Shown one piece after another: positions 31,843-41,643 of a DNA stretch of 64,000 nucleotides. The position numbers were made by a program, and so were the translations under genes. The notes under the pieces are model-generated. The model was given only the letters and a program-made list of their open reading frames with translations, was not told where the DNA came from and ran no database searches. Location: positions 1 to 64,000 of the forward strand of contig CAXBLA010000007.1 in NCBI GenBank assembly GCA_963976625.1, read 5' to 3'. Numbering within the stretch: position 1 is the stretch's first letter; each line of letters begins with the position of its first letter. The DNA comes from UBA1924 sp963976625 (GTDB lineage: Bacteria; Planctomycetota; Phycisphaerae; Phycisphaerales; UBA1924).

Positions 31843-34800
31843 CTATTTGTCGTCGAGCATCTGAGCGATTAGCTCGATCGGATGGAGCGATGCGCGGGCG
31901 GTGCCGTCGAGGATCTGGTGTCGGCATGAAGTGCCCGGCGCGACGATGATGTCTTCGTCGCCTGATGCCCGGACCGCGGGGAACAGGGTTTGTTCGCCGA
32001 TCTTCATCGAGAGGTCGAAGCGGTGCTGTGCGTAGCCGAACGAACCGGCGAGCCCGCAGCACCCGGTGTCGAGCACATCCACGCGCCCGGGGAAGATGCG
32101 ATGGAGGATGGCCGAGGAGCTTTCAATGCCCCAGAGTGATTTCTGGTGGCAGTGCCCGTGGAGGATAATCTTGCCGGTAGGTTGTTTGAATACAGGATGC
32201 TTGGGGTGTGATGCCCAGCGGGCTTCGAGGAAGGTCTCAGGCAGGGCGGCTTTGGCTTTGAGCCGATCTATGAGCTGCGGGTCTCGATCGAGCTTCAGAT
32301 CCGCCCAATCGTCGTGCACCGCCGACAAGCACGAGGGCTCGGGGATTAGGAAGCCTTCAATCGTATCATCGGCGATCAAATCGCTGAGCTGATCGAGCGT
32401 CTTCTGTGCGTCGCGGATCGCGTGAGTCAGGTTGCCCAACGAGATCGCGGAGCGACCCAGATCAGAAACCGGCTCGATCCCGACGCGGTAGCCAAAGGAT
32501 TCGAGAACGCGGATAGTTGCATTGGCAATCGATGGATCGTTGTGCGTGGTGAAACTATCGCAGAGCAGGAGCACCTTAGGCCCATCGCCATCCGGAAAGC
32601 CCCGGCGTTTGATCGGTTTGCCTAGGTGCGGGAGCGATCGGTCAGAATGAATGCCCAGTGCGTGGGTGATGATCGAACGCGTGGGTGCCCGGGTGTTGAT
32701 CATGTTGGCGATCCAGGGGGTCAGCGAACCGAGCTTATTGATCCGGTGGATGTTGGACATGACACGCACCGCCAGAGGCACGCCGTGCTGCTTGTAGCCT
32801 TGGGCGAGATACTCGGACTTGAGCTTGGCGATATCCACCGAGCTTGGGCACTCGGATTTGCAGCCCTTGCAACTCAGGCACAGGTCGAGTGTTTCCTTAG
32901 TCGATGCGTCGTCGAAGACTGCCCAGGTGCTTGATGATTGCGTGAGATCCAGCTGCCCGGTGATGGCTAGACGCAGGGCATTGCCGCGTCCTCGGGTGGA
33001 GTGGCGTTCTTCGAGGGTGGCTTGGTAGGACGGGCACATCACCCCGCCCTGCTTGCGTCGGCACACACCCGCGCCGTTGCACAGCTCGACCGCGTGGGCG
33101 AAGCCCTGCTCGGGCTGGTACTGGTAGTAGGTATCGAGCGTTGGCACCTCGATGATCTTGTCCTTGGGCTTGATGCGGGTGTTGGCGCTGATGGTCTCGA
33201 CGGGCTGGGGATCGACGATGTTGCCGGGGTTCAATAGCCCCTTTGGATCGAAGATGGCTTTGATCTCGCGGAAGGCGCTGAGCAGTTCTGGCCCGAAGTA
33301 GGATTCGATGAATGGGCCCCGGACGCGCCCGTCGCCGTGCTCGCCGGAGGGGACGCCGCCGAGTTCCTTGGCCAACTCCGCGACCTTGGCAGCGATGCGG
33401 TGCATGGCCTGCTCGTCGCTAGGATCGTGCAGATCCAGCAGCGGGCGCACATGCAGCACCCCGACCGACGCGTGGGCGTAGTACGACGCGATGGTGTCCT
33501 CGGCCTGGACGATTTCTCGGAATCGCTGGACGAACTCGCCGAGATTTTTCACGGGCACCGCGTTGTCTTCGACGAAGCCCAGCGGCTTGCGTGTGCCCTG
33601 GATCGCGTGGAGCAACGGCTCGCCGGCCTTGCGGAGCTTCCATGCGTTGCCCATTGCTTGGGCATCGGTGCTGGTGCTCATCGGGATCGTTGGGAAGAGC
33701 TCATTGAGCCGCTCGAATGCATTCTCAATCGACGCGTTGTCTTGGGCGAAGAACTCGACGAGCAGCACGGCCTTGGCCGACCGGTCGGGGAGCAGATCGA
33801 CATAGCGCCGGCATTCGGTATTCTGGCGGGCGAGTTCCATGATCAGATCGTCGAGGAGTTCGACACCCGATGGATTGAGCGTCAAAATTGAATCGACCGC
33901 TGCGATCGCCCGGTCCAAATGATCGAAGGCCAGCACCGCGAGCCCCTTGCACGCCGGGATCGGATGGAGCGTGAGCGTCGCACCCAGCGTCGCGGCCAGC
34001 GTGCCCTCGGAACCGCACAAGAGCGGCGCGAGGTTGACCTGATCCGGGTCCCAGTTGTGTGCTTCGAGCTCTTCGAGGATGACATCGAGCTGGTAGCCGC
34101 TGGATCGGCGCATGGTTTTGGGGAAACGCTCGCGGATCAGATCGGCGTGTAGGGCAACGACATCGATCACTTGAGTGGTGATCGAGCGGACGACCGGGTT
34201 GTCCTTTGCCGACCCTGGCCCGAAGCGGGCGCGGGTGCCGTCGATCAGGCAGGCGTCGATTGCGTGCACATTCTCGGAGGTGCGTCCGTAGAGCACCGAG
34301 TGCACCCCCGCGGCATTGTTGCCAATACAGCCCCCGATGTTGGCTTGGCGGGCCGTGGACGGATCAGGTGCAAAGAATAGCCCGTGCGATGCGAGTTGGT
34401 CATTCAGATCATCAATGGTGAGTCCGGGCTCGACTTGGCAGGAGCGCCGCTCTGTGTCGATACTCAGCAATCGGCAGCAGGCTTGGGAGGCGTCGATCAC
34501 GATGCATTCATTGACACACTGCCCGGCGAGGCTCGTTCCACCACCCCGCATGAGCACGGGGAGATCGTGCTCGTTGCACAGACGAAGAATTTTGTGGATC
34601 TGGTCAACATGGGTTGGCATCACTACCCCGATCGGCGCGACCTGGTAGAGAGAGGCGTCTGTGGCGTAGAGCCCGCGTGTATGCGGGTCCGTGCGAAGCG
34701 AGAGCCCGACGATTTGCTCGAACTTGTGTGCAAGCTGTGCAGTTCGCGTTTCCGAATCGTCGGAGTGAGTGTTGGGATGTTGGGCTGGTCGGGTGGTCAT
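31843..34800 (-). CDS. FAD-linked oxidase/iron-sulfur fusion (YdiJ-like 2-hydroxyacid dehydrogenase)
   Basis: A 985-residue fusion protein. The FAD domain (about 55-200) has the loop PVLMRGGGTSLAGQCVNECI. The FAD-linked oxidase C-terminal domain follows. Then come ferredoxin-type cysteines (CNGAGVCRR, GGVMCPSY, LCLSCKGCKSECPS) and two CCG-type modules near the end (HGHCHQKSL, DTGCCGLAGSFGY). This order matches the large D-2-hydroxyglutarate/D-lactate dehydrogenases of the YdiJ family (about 1,020 residues in E. coli). It would oxidise a 2-hydroxyacid at the inner membrane face and pass electrons on through Fe-S centres. The exact substrate cannot be read from sequence. Confidence 0.93.
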   Translation of the reverse strand: MTTRPAQHPNTHSDDSETRTAQLAHKFEQIVGLSLRTDPHTRGLYATDASLYQVAPIGVVMPTHVDQIHKILRLCNEHDLPVLMRGGGTSLAGQCVNECIVIDASQACCRLLSIDTERRSCQVEPGLTIDDLNDQLASHGLFFAPDPSTARQANIGGCIGNNAAGVHSVLYGRTSENVHAIDACLIDGTRARFGPGSAKDNPVVRSITTQVIDVVALHADLIRERFPKTMRRSSGYQLDVILEELEAHNWDPDQVNLAPLLCGSEGTLAATLGATLTLHPIPACKGLAVLAFDHLDRAIAAVDSILTLNPSGVELLDDLIMELARQNTECRRYVDLLPDRSAKAVLLVEFFAQDNASIENAFERLNELFPTIPMSTSTDAQAMGNAWKLRKAGEPLLHAIQGTRKPLGFVEDNAVPVKNLGEFVQRFREIVQAEDTIASYYAHASVGVLHVRPLLDLHDPSDEQAMHRIAAKVAELAKELGGVPSGEHGDGRVRGPFIESYFGPELLSAFREIKAIFDPKGLLNPGNIVDPQPVETISANTRIKPKDKIIEVPTLDTYYQYQPEQGFAHAVELCNGAGVCRRKQGGVMCPSYQATLEERHSTRGRGNALRLAITGQLDLTQSSSTWAVFDDASTKETLDLCLSCKGCKSECPSSVDIAKLKSEYLAQGYKQHGVPLAVRVMSNIHRINKLGSLTPWIANMINTRAPTRSIITHALGIHSDRSLPHLGKPIKRRGFPDGDGPKVLLLCDSFTTHNDPSIANATIRVLESFGYRVGIEPVSDLGRSAISLGNLTHAIRDAQKTLDQLSDLIADDTIEGFLIPEPSCLSAVHDDWADLKLDRDPQLIDRLKAKAALPETFLEARWASHPKHPVFKQPTGKIILHGHCHQKSLWGIESSSAILHRIFPGRVDVLDTGCCGLAGSFGYAQHRFDLSMKIGEQTLFPAVRASGDEDIIVAPGTSCRHQILDGTARASLHPIELIAQMLDDK

Positions 34801-34865
34801 GGCTGTGCCATACCCTAGCCCAGTTGTAATCTCAGTATGAGCGTGTTGAAGGAGTCAAAAGAAAA

Positions 34866-34898
34866 AAAGCCCGCAGCGGTCGGCTGCGGGCTTTGTCT
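34866..34898 (-). terminator. Terminator after the pseudopilin gene
   Basis: AAAGCCCGCAGC (34866-34877) pairs perfectly with GCTGCGGGCTTT (34883-34894). The A-run on the left is a T-run on the minus strand, so it ends the pseudopilin transcript. It lies in the 137-base gap before the dehydrogenase gene. Confidence 0.85.
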
Positions 34899-34937
34899 TT
34901 GCAGATTTTGATTGACCGAGTCGGTCAACAAATCGTA

Positions 34938-35996
<1,059 letters not shown>

Positions 35997-36372
35997 TCCT
36001 TGACTCCTTGAAGTCGTACCGATCCAGCAACACGCTGCCCGGTGGGTGCCTGAAATACCCCAGGGTGATCTGAAACCATCAGATAGGACACGCCTGAAAT
36101 ACACTCTGTTCACGCTTTGCCCGGTGAACACGAAGGCCGAAATGTCGGCAAGTGTGATTCGGCAGAATCAAGGAAAACTGGGTGATCTCCAAACGGAGGC
36201 CCGTATAAGGACACATATCTCTGAGCCGATTCACATTTACCAGTGCCGCCAGATGGCGACGACTTGCGAGGCAAGCATATCATCTTCCTATTCGGACAGC
36301 AACCGGATCTGTTCCATATCTGCCCCTGAGCATCCAAAAAACACCCCAAACTACCATCAATAGACCTGAATT
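35997..36372. other. 376-base divergent intergenic region
   Basis: It separates the minus-strand pseudopilin from the plus-strand RidA gene and must hold both promoters. I see three CTGAAA boxes (36048-36102) near the pseudopilin and an inverted repeat GTTCAC/GTGAAC (36108-36113 and 36124-36129). The rest has no open frame that looks coding and no clear sigma-70 hexamers. Confidence 0.5.
36048..36102. repeat. Spaced direct repeats upstream of the pseudopilin gene
   Basis: GCCTGAAATAC occurs exactly twice, at 36048-36058 and 36092-36102. A partial copy (ATCTGAAACCA) lies between them at 36068-36078. The CTGAAA cores start at 36050, 36070 and 36094, about two helical turns apart. Their position in the pseudopilin leader/promoter suggests binding sites for a regulator, but no regulator is identified. 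Confidence 0.5.
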
Positions 36373-36840
36373 ATGACCACAAAGAACCCAAACGAAGCCC
36401 TCAAAGCCCTGAACATCGTGCTCCCTGAGGCTCCCAAGCCCATCGCATCGTATGTGCCCGCTCGCCGCTCTGGGAATCAGGTGTTCATCTCCGGGCAGAT
36501 CCCGATGAGCAACGGCTCGCTCATTTCTGCCGGGCTTGTGCCCTCGCAGGTCTCGCTCGAACAGGCCCTCGCCTGCGCCCGACAGTGCACCCTCAACGGG
36601 CTCGCCTGTCTACAGGCTGATATTGGTGATCTAGATCGGGTAGTGAAAGCCGTCAAGATCGGCGTGTTTGTGGCTTCGGATCTTGGGTTCGGTGACCAGC
36701 CCAAGATCGCCAACGGGTGCTCGGACCTGCTGCTCGAAATCTTCGGTGATCGCGGTCGCCACGCGCGGGCGGCCGTCGGGGTCTCGGGCCTGCCGCTCAA
36801 TGCGCCCGTCGAGATCGAGTTCATCTTCGAAGTCGAATAA
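36373..36840 (+). CDS. RidA family (YjgF/UK114) protein
   Basis: A 155-residue protein. The fold signature appears as GNQVFISGQIPMSNG and the C-terminal RHARAAVGVSGLPLNAPVEI, with the arginine and glutamate that bind substrate carboxylates in RidA deaminases. It is longer than E. coli RidA (128) and resembles the ~150-residue subgroup. RidA removes reactive enamine/imine intermediates made by pyridoxal enzymes. Whether this subgroup keeps that activity is not certain. It is a single gene transcribed towards the transaldolase. Confidence 0.9.
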   Translation: MTTKNPNEALKALNIVLPEAPKPIASYVPARRSGNQVFISGQIPMSNGSLISAGLVPSQVSLEQALACARQCTLNGLACLQADIGDLDRVVKAVKIGVFVASDLGFGDQPKIANGCSDLLLEIFGDRGRHARAAVGVSGLPLNAPVEIEFIFEVE

Positions 36841-36851
36841 ACGGCTCGAAT

Positions 36852-36882
36852 AAAAAAACCGGACGCTTGAGCATCCGGCTTT
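36852..36882 (-). terminator. Probable terminator after the transaldolase gene
   Basis: CCGGA and TCCGG pair around GC-TTGA-GC with one mismatch. A run of seven A on the left is a T-run on the minus strand. The stem is imperfect, so confidence is moderate. It lies between the convergent RidA and transaldolase genes. Confidence 0.65.
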
Positions 36883-36908
36883 GATCGAGCTTTGATTTTT
36901 TCGACGAG

Positions 36909-37556
36909 TTATCCACCAAACGCGCTGGCGTAGTCGGCGAGGAACTTCTCGATGCCGCTATCGGTGAGCGGGTGCTTGGCGAGCTGCTTGATGACGCTCA
37001 ACGGCAGGGTTGCGACATCGGCGCCGATCAACGCACACTCGAGCATGTGCTTGGGATGGCGGATCGAGGCGGCGAGGATCTTGGTCTCGTAGCCGTAGTT
37101 GTCATAGATGGTGCGGATCTGGGAAATCAGCTCGGTCCCGTCCTGCGAGATGTCATCGAGACGACCAATGAACGGCGAGACCAAGAATGCCCCGGCTTTG
37201 GCCACGAGCATCGCCTGCATCGCCTGGAAGCACAGGGTCATGTTGGTCTTGATGCCCTGGTCGGAGAGAACTTTACACGCCTTGATGCCGTCGATGGTGC
37301 TCGGGAGCTTGACGACGATATTGGACGCGATCTTGGCCCGATCGAGCCCCTCGGGGACCATCTTGTCGAACTCGGTGGCGATGACCTCGGCCGAGACCGG
37401 ACCGGAGACCACTTCGCAGATCTCGGCCAGGCGGACGCCGTAGTCGATGCCTTCTTTGGCGATCAGCGACGGGTTGGTGGTGACGCCGTCGAGGATGCCA
37501 AGATCATGGGCTTCTTTGATTTCGTCGAGGTTTGCGGTATCGATGTACAGTTCCAC
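36909..37556 (-). CDS. fsa: Small transaldolase / fructose-6-phosphate aldolase family
   Basis: A 215-residue class I aldolase. The start MELYIDTANLDEIKEAHDLG, TTNPSLIAKEG, and the Schiff-base Lys83 in NIVVKLPSTIDG are typical of the TalC/FSA group. So are TLCFQAMQAMLVAKAGA and VSPFIGRLDD. It catalyses either transaldolase exchange (pentose phosphate pathway) or fructose-6-phosphate cleavage; the two activities cannot be told apart here. It is 109 bases downstream of the acyl-activating enzyme and may be the last gene of that long operon or have its own promoter. Confidence 0.93.
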   Translation of the reverse strand: MELYIDTANLDEIKEAHDLGILDGVTTNPSLIAKEGIDYGVRLAEICEVVSGPVSAEVIATEFDKMVPEGLDRAKIASNIVVKLPSTIDGIKACKVLSDQGIKTNMTLCFQAMQAMLVAKAGAFLVSPFIGRLDDISQDGTELISQIRTIYDNYGYETKILAASIRHPKHMLECALIGADVATLPLSVIKQLAKHPLTDSGIEKFLADYASAFGG

Positions 37557-37665
37557 TTTTCGCTCCGTGTGTTGAATGTTTGGGAGTGCGTGGCAGCTGA
37601 AAACGCCGCCGGGATCGAGTCTAGGCGGGCGTGCTCAAACCGGAGCCAAACGGCGCTCAGGTAGC

Positions 37666-39129
37666 TCAAGTTTGGGGAGATAATGCCCTGCGCATGATCT
37701 TGCCGGTGCCGTTTCTTGGCAGGGCGTCGATGATCATGATCCGCTTGGGCACCTTGTAGCCAGGCAAGCGGTCGCGGCACCACTGCTTGAGTTCGTCAGG
37801 GTCCGCACTGAGCCCTTCTTCGAGCTCAACAAAGCCGAGGGGGACCTCGCCCCGCATCGGGTCCGTTTCGCCGATGACCCCGGAATCGTGGACATGGGGG
37901 TGGGCGTTGAGGACCTCTTCGATCTCGCGAGGGAAGACATTCTCGCCCCCCACGATCATCATCTCTTTGATCCGCCCGGTGATCTTGAGGAACCCGTCGG
38001 CGTCGATCTGGGCCATGTCACCGGTGCAGAAGTAGCCGTCGGAGTCGAAGGCTTCTTGGGTCTCTTGCTCGAGCCCGAGGTAGCCCTGCATGACATTGGG
38101 GCCCTTGATGCGCAGCTCGCCATCAGTCGAGTGCGGGAGCACGCACCCGGACGCCGGGTCGATGATGCGCTGCGAGATCCGTGGTAGCGATCGCCCAACC
38201 GTGCCCAATCGCCCTTCCTCGGGCAGCAGCAGGTTCGTGCCCGGAGCCGTCTCGGTAAGCCCGTAGGCTTCGACAATGGTCTGGTTGAACCGCTCAGCGA
38301 ATCGCGTGCGGACATCTTCGGGCAAGGGCTCGCCGCCGCTGAGCATCAGGCGGAAGGAGGTGAAGTCATCGGCGACCGCACTTTTCACGGTGAGCATCGC
38401 GTTGTACATCGAGGGAATGGCGAGATAGATCGACGGGCGGTGCTCCTGGATCAGCCCCACGATCTTCTTGGGCACGAAGCGCGCGGTGTACACCGCCCTG
38501 CACCCATACAGCAGCGGCATCAGCGTGAGCCCGGTGAGCCCGAAGCTGTGGAACTGGGGCAGCACCCCGAGGAAGATGTCCTCTGGACCAACCTTGATGT
38601 GCTCGCGGAGCTGCGATGTGTTGGCCAGCAGATTCTTGTGCGAGAGCATCACGCCCTTGGGCTTGCCCGAAGTGCCCGAGGTGTACAACACCACGGCCAG
38701 ATCGCTCGCCGGCGTCCACTTGGGCAGGCGGGGCGTGGGCAGCGATTTGAAGTTGATGTCCTCGAGATAGATAATCTTCTTGCACTTGGGGACGAACCCG
38801 ATGTGCTCGATGAGCTTGCGCGACGCGATGATCAGGTCGCAGCCGCAGTCGTCGATGATGTAGTTGAGCGTGGGCTCGTCGAGGAGGTAGTTCATCGGGA
38901 CAGCCGTGCGCCCGCTGAGCCAGACGCCATAGGCGGCGGCGGCGAAGATGCCAGAGGTCGGGATCAGCAGCCCGACACGGGGCTGAGCCGCGTGCGCATC
39001 AACCTGATCGGCGATGTGCATCCCCGCGACCATCAGATCGATCCCACGATAAGTCCGCATGTCATCGACCATGAACGCATGCCTGGGCCTGCGGAGAAAA
39101 CTCTTGGTCAGGGCGAGGGCGAGGTTCAT
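37666..39129 (-). CDS. AMP-forming acyl-CoA/acyl-ACP synthetase
   Basis: A 487-residue ANL-superfamily enzyme from ATG 39129 (AAGGA upstream). Visible motifs are the P-loop YTSGTSGKPKG (149-159), LPQFHSFGLTG, EAYGLTETAPG, DGYFCTGDMAQID, and the C-terminal NGTGKIMRR (Lys477). It activates a carboxylic acid with ATP to an adenylate and then transfers it to CoA or a carrier protein. Size and motifs suggest a medium/long-chain fatty acid substrate. The carrier-protein synthase acpS in the same operon makes an acyl-ACP role possible. Confidence 0.9.
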   Translation of the reverse strand: MNLALALTKSFLRRPRHAFMVDDMRTYRGIDLMVAGMHIADQVDAHAAQPRVGLLIPTSGIFAAAAYGVWLSGRTAVPMNYLLDEPTLNYIIDDCGCDLIIASRKLIEHIGFVPKCKKIIYLEDINFKSLPTPRLPKWTPASDLAVVLYTSGTSGKPKGVMLSHKNLLANTSQLREHIKVGPEDIFLGVLPQFHSFGLTGLTLMPLLYGCRAVYTARFVPKKIVGLIQEHRPSIYLAIPSMYNAMLTVKSAVADDFTSFRLMLSGGEPLPEDVRTRFAERFNQTIVEAYGLTETAPGTNLLLPEEGRLGTVGRSLPRISQRIIDPASGCVLPHSTDGELRIKGPNVMQGYLGLEQETQEAFDSDGYFCTGDMAQIDADGFLKITGRIKEMMIVGGENVFPREIEEVLNAHPHVHDSGVIGETDPMRGEVPLGFVELEEGLSADPDELKQWCRDRLPGYKVPKRIMIIDALPRNGTGKIMRRALSPQT

Positions 39130-39190
39130 GGGGCGGTCCTTGGATAAACTGAGTTGAACATCAGAGCGAGATTGGCACGCGAGCGAATGC

Positions 39191-40156
39191 TCAGAACGGC
39201 CAGATCTCCAGCCCGTGGGGCGCGTTGCGGAGATCGTTCGACACTTGGACCGTCGAGACAAGCGATTCCGATTCTACATCAAATGCGCTCACCGTCCCCG
39301 GCGAGGAGCCCGCGATCAGCAACTTATTTTGATGGTCGATGCACAGCCCACGCCCGAAGGCCTGTCGCGCATAATCGCCCGGGATATCGGTGTTGAGCAG
39401 CTCCGATTCTTCGTACCTTGGGTAGCTCATCTTCTTGAGCACCCGCGCCCGCTTGTCGGTGATGACCACAGCGTCCTGCCCGGTCGAGTTCATCACCACG
39501 CCGTCGCCCATAGGCTGACAGTTGTGCGTGGTCGAGGGAACCATCGCGACGGGCTTGACCTGATCGTCTTGAATCGCGATGAGCGCGTTCATCGCCAGCC
39601 CGGAGAACATCGGCACACGAGCATCGCCCTGGATATGCACGCACACATTGTTGATGTGCAGGTTGTCGCCCTCTTGGGCCCCGCCTTCTTCGTTGGGGTT
39701 ATACACGACCGGCTTGAGCCCATAGACCGGCTTGCCGTTGTGCATGCCCTTGGTCGGGCGGATCCACCAGCCCTGATCAAATCGCTGGGACTGGACATTG
39801 AAGCGGAGTACGGAGTCGTAGCTCGTCGCGCTCAGGTAGATATACCCCTGGCCGTCGTAGGCGATCTCGTGGCAATGGTGCAGGTACGGGCAGGTGTACG
39901 AGCGGAGGATGTTGAACTGCTGGTCAAAGACAAAGAGTTCGTTGGAGGCCGCGATGTAGATCTCATCACCGACATAGCAGATGCCGCGGAGCCCGCGCCC
40001 CATCCCGCGTCCCTCCCAGTTGATCTCGGCTCTATTCCAATCGAGCACCTGCTCGAAGGATTTGGTTTCGAGGTTGACGAGGTACGCGCCGCCGTGGGAA
40101 TCCCCCTGCTGAGAGGAGCGGACGACATCGGTCATGAGCACGGTGGGCAATGGCAT
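39191..40156 (-). CDS. Predicted beta-propeller protein of unknown function
   Basis: A 321-residue protein without a signal peptide. Recurrent blade-like segments such as RGICYVGDEIYIAASNELFV and HEIAYDGQGYIYLSATSYDS, then GRGLCIDHQNKLLIAGSSPG, suggest an NHL/six-blade propeller. Clustered histidines (YLHHCHEIA, DNLHINNVCVHI, TTHNC) could bind a metal. No family can be named with confidence. It sits 61 bases upstream of the acyl-activating enzyme and six bases after acpS, inside the chaperone operon. Confidence 0.7.
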   Translation of the reverse strand: MPLPTVLMTDVVRSSQQGDSHGGAYLVNLETKSFEQVLDWNRAEINWEGRGMGRGLRGICYVGDEIYIAASNELFVFDQQFNILRSYTCPYLHHCHEIAYDGQGYIYLSATSYDSVLRFNVQSQRFDQGWWIRPTKGMHNGKPVYGLKPVVYNPNEEGGAQEGDNLHINNVCVHIQGDARVPMFSGLAMNALIAIQDDQVKPVAMVPSTTHNCQPMGDGVVMNSTGQDAVVITDKRARVLKKMSYPRYEESELLNTDIPGDYARQAFGRGLCIDHQNKLLIAGSSPGTVSAFDVESESLVSTVQVSNDLRNAPHGLEIWPF

Positions 40157-40162
40157 GGTCGA

Positions 40163-40546
40163 TCATTGCCCCTCTGCGATGACCGAAGCAACCGCGTGCG
40201 TGGAAATATGCGTCAGCGAGAGGTGCCAGCTGGTGATGCCCATCGAATCGGCAATCTCTTGAGCTCTGCCGGTGATGTTGAGCGTGGGCTTGCCCGATTG
40301 TTCTTTGACCACCTCGATGTCGGTCCATCCGATGCCCTGGGCCCAGCCCGTGCCCAGTGCCTTGAGCGCGGCTTCTTTGGCGGCGAAGCGAGCCGCGAGG
40401 TGCTCCATCTGGCGTTTGGTGCTCTGGGAATCCTGCTGTTCGCCGGCGGTGAAGCAGCGTTCGAGGAACCGCTCGGGGTGGTTGCCCATCAGGTCGGCGA
40501 TGCGGGATGTCTCGACGATGTCCACGCCGGTGCCGAGGATGGGCAT
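40163..40546 (-). CDS. acpS: Holo-[acyl-carrier-protein] synthase
   Basis: A 127-residue AcpS-type phosphopantetheinyl transferase. GTGVDIVE carries the magnesium-binding Asp9, and RFAAKEAALKALG carries Glu58. The end SWHLSLTHISTHAVASVIAE is typical. It transfers phosphopantetheine from CoA to acyl carrier protein, activating fatty acid synthesis. The start is two bases after the preceding stop. Confidence 0.96.
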   Translation of the reverse strand: MPILGTGVDIVETSRIADLMGNHPERFLERCFTAGEQQDSQSTKRQMEHLAARFAAKEAALKALGTGWAQGIGWTDIEVVKEQSGKPTLNITGRAQEIADSMGITSWHLSLTHISTHAVASVIAEGQ

Positions 40547-40548
40547 GG

Positions 40549-40905
40549 TTAGTCCTTCTTCGTCGGAGTCTTTTTCGGAGTCGACTCACTTTTTTTGTCG
40601 GGCTTCTTGTCGGCTTTGGTGTCTGCCTTCGTGTCGGATTTGGTGTCCGCTTTGGTCTCGGTTTTCGAATCCGAACTCGTGCTCGCCTTCGAGTCCGCCT
40701 CTTTGTCGCTGTTGTAGGACTTGGAGCGATAGTCCGTCTCGTAGAAACCCGAGCCCTTAAAAATCACGGCCGCGCCCGTGCCGATCAATCGCTCAAGCGT
40801 CATCTTCGCGCACTGGGGGCACTTCTTCTTGACCCCGGCCGACATCGACTGGAACAGCTCGAACTCATGCCCACAGTTGTTGCAGCGGTACTCGTAGGTC
40901 GGCAT
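40549..40905 (-). CDS. FmdB-type zinc ribbon protein with charged repeat tail
   Basis: A 118-residue protein. The N-terminus MPTYEYRCNNCGHEFELFQS and KKCPQCAKMTLERLIG gives the FmdB zinc ribbon (Cys8, Cys11, Cys29, Cys32). The last ~45 residues are a low-complexity lysine/aspartate/threonine tail with repeated TKADTKSD-like units. FmdB-family proteins have no settled function. Three bases separate it from grpE, so it belongs to the chaperone operon. Confidence 0.88.
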   Translation of the reverse strand: MPTYEYRCNNCGHEFELFQSMSAGVKKKCPQCAKMTLERLIGTGAAVIFKGSGFYETDYRSKSYNSDKEADSKASTSSDSKTETKADTKSDTKADTKADKKPDKKSESTPKKTPTKKD

Positions 40906-40908
40906 CGC

Positions 40909-41622
40909 TCAATCCTCTCCGGATTCTTCGCCAACGGTATCGGCTTCATCGGTCTGTGCCGGAACCACGGCCACCTTCGCGGGGCGGACCACACGCTCGC
41001 CGAGTTTGTAGCCGATGCCCATGTTGATCGAGATGTGCCCGGGCTCGATCCCCTCGACGGCCTGCTGGATCATCGCCGCGTGCTCGATCGGGTTAAACTC
41101 GTCGCCCACCTTCGGATCGATCGAGCTCACGCCGTAGCCCGAGAGCATGCGGAGAAACTCGTCGCGGATCATCTTCACGCCCTGGATCACCTGCTCGGCG
41201 GACACCTTCTCGGGGTCCTGGAGCAACGCCATCTCGAAGGTATCGAGCAGCGGGATCAGCGATTGCACCACGCCCTGGGTCGCCCCGGTGCGTGCTTCGC
41301 GCTCGTTGATGCTCGCCCGACGCTGGAAGTTCTGATGGTCGGCCGTGGCGCGGATGAGCTTGCCCTGCATCTCGTCGCGCTGGGTGATCGTGTCAATCAG
41401 CGCCTCGACGATCTCGGCCTGCTCGGGGAGCACCTCGAGCTCGCCGGCGCGGGCGAGCTGGCGGATCGATTCCATCCGGGCGGCATGCTCTGCACGCTCG
41501 GCCTGCTGGCCCGCCTGTTGATCGGCGCTCTGATTGGCCTGGGCCTCGAAATCTCTGGCTTCTTGTTCACTCATAGCCTCATCGCCCAGGTCGTGGTTCT
41601 CGGTGTTCTTGGTATCGTTCAT
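40909..41622 (-). CDS. grpE: GrpE nucleotide exchange factor
   Basis: A 237-residue protein. The acidic/glutamine-rich N-terminus and long helix are followed by the GrpE core RATADHQNFQRRASINERE, then LIPLLDTFEMAL and EQVIQGVKMIRDEFLRMLSG. The beta domain is VGDEFNPIEHAAMIQQ and ISINMGIGYKLGERVVRPAKV. It releases ADP from DnaK. It lies directly downstream of dnaJ; dnaK is not in this window. Confidence 0.95.
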   Translation of the reverse strand: MNDTKNTENHDLGDEAMSEQEARDFEAQANQSADQQAGQQAERAEHAARMESIRQLARAGELEVLPEQAEIVEALIDTITQRDEMQGKLIRATADHQNFQRRASINEREARTGATQGVVQSLIPLLDTFEMALLQDPEKVSAEQVIQGVKMIRDEFLRMLSGYGVSSIDPKVGDEFNPIEHAAMIQQAVEGIEPGHISINMGIGYKLGERVVRPAKVAVVPAQTDEADTVGEESGED

Positions 41623-41643
41623 AGGAAATCTCGTCTCTCGGCA

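Noticed and set aside
40600..40700. Degenerate repeats in the FmdB-like gene as a separate mobile repeat
   Set aside because: They simply encode the low-complexity Lys/Asp/Thr tail of the protein.
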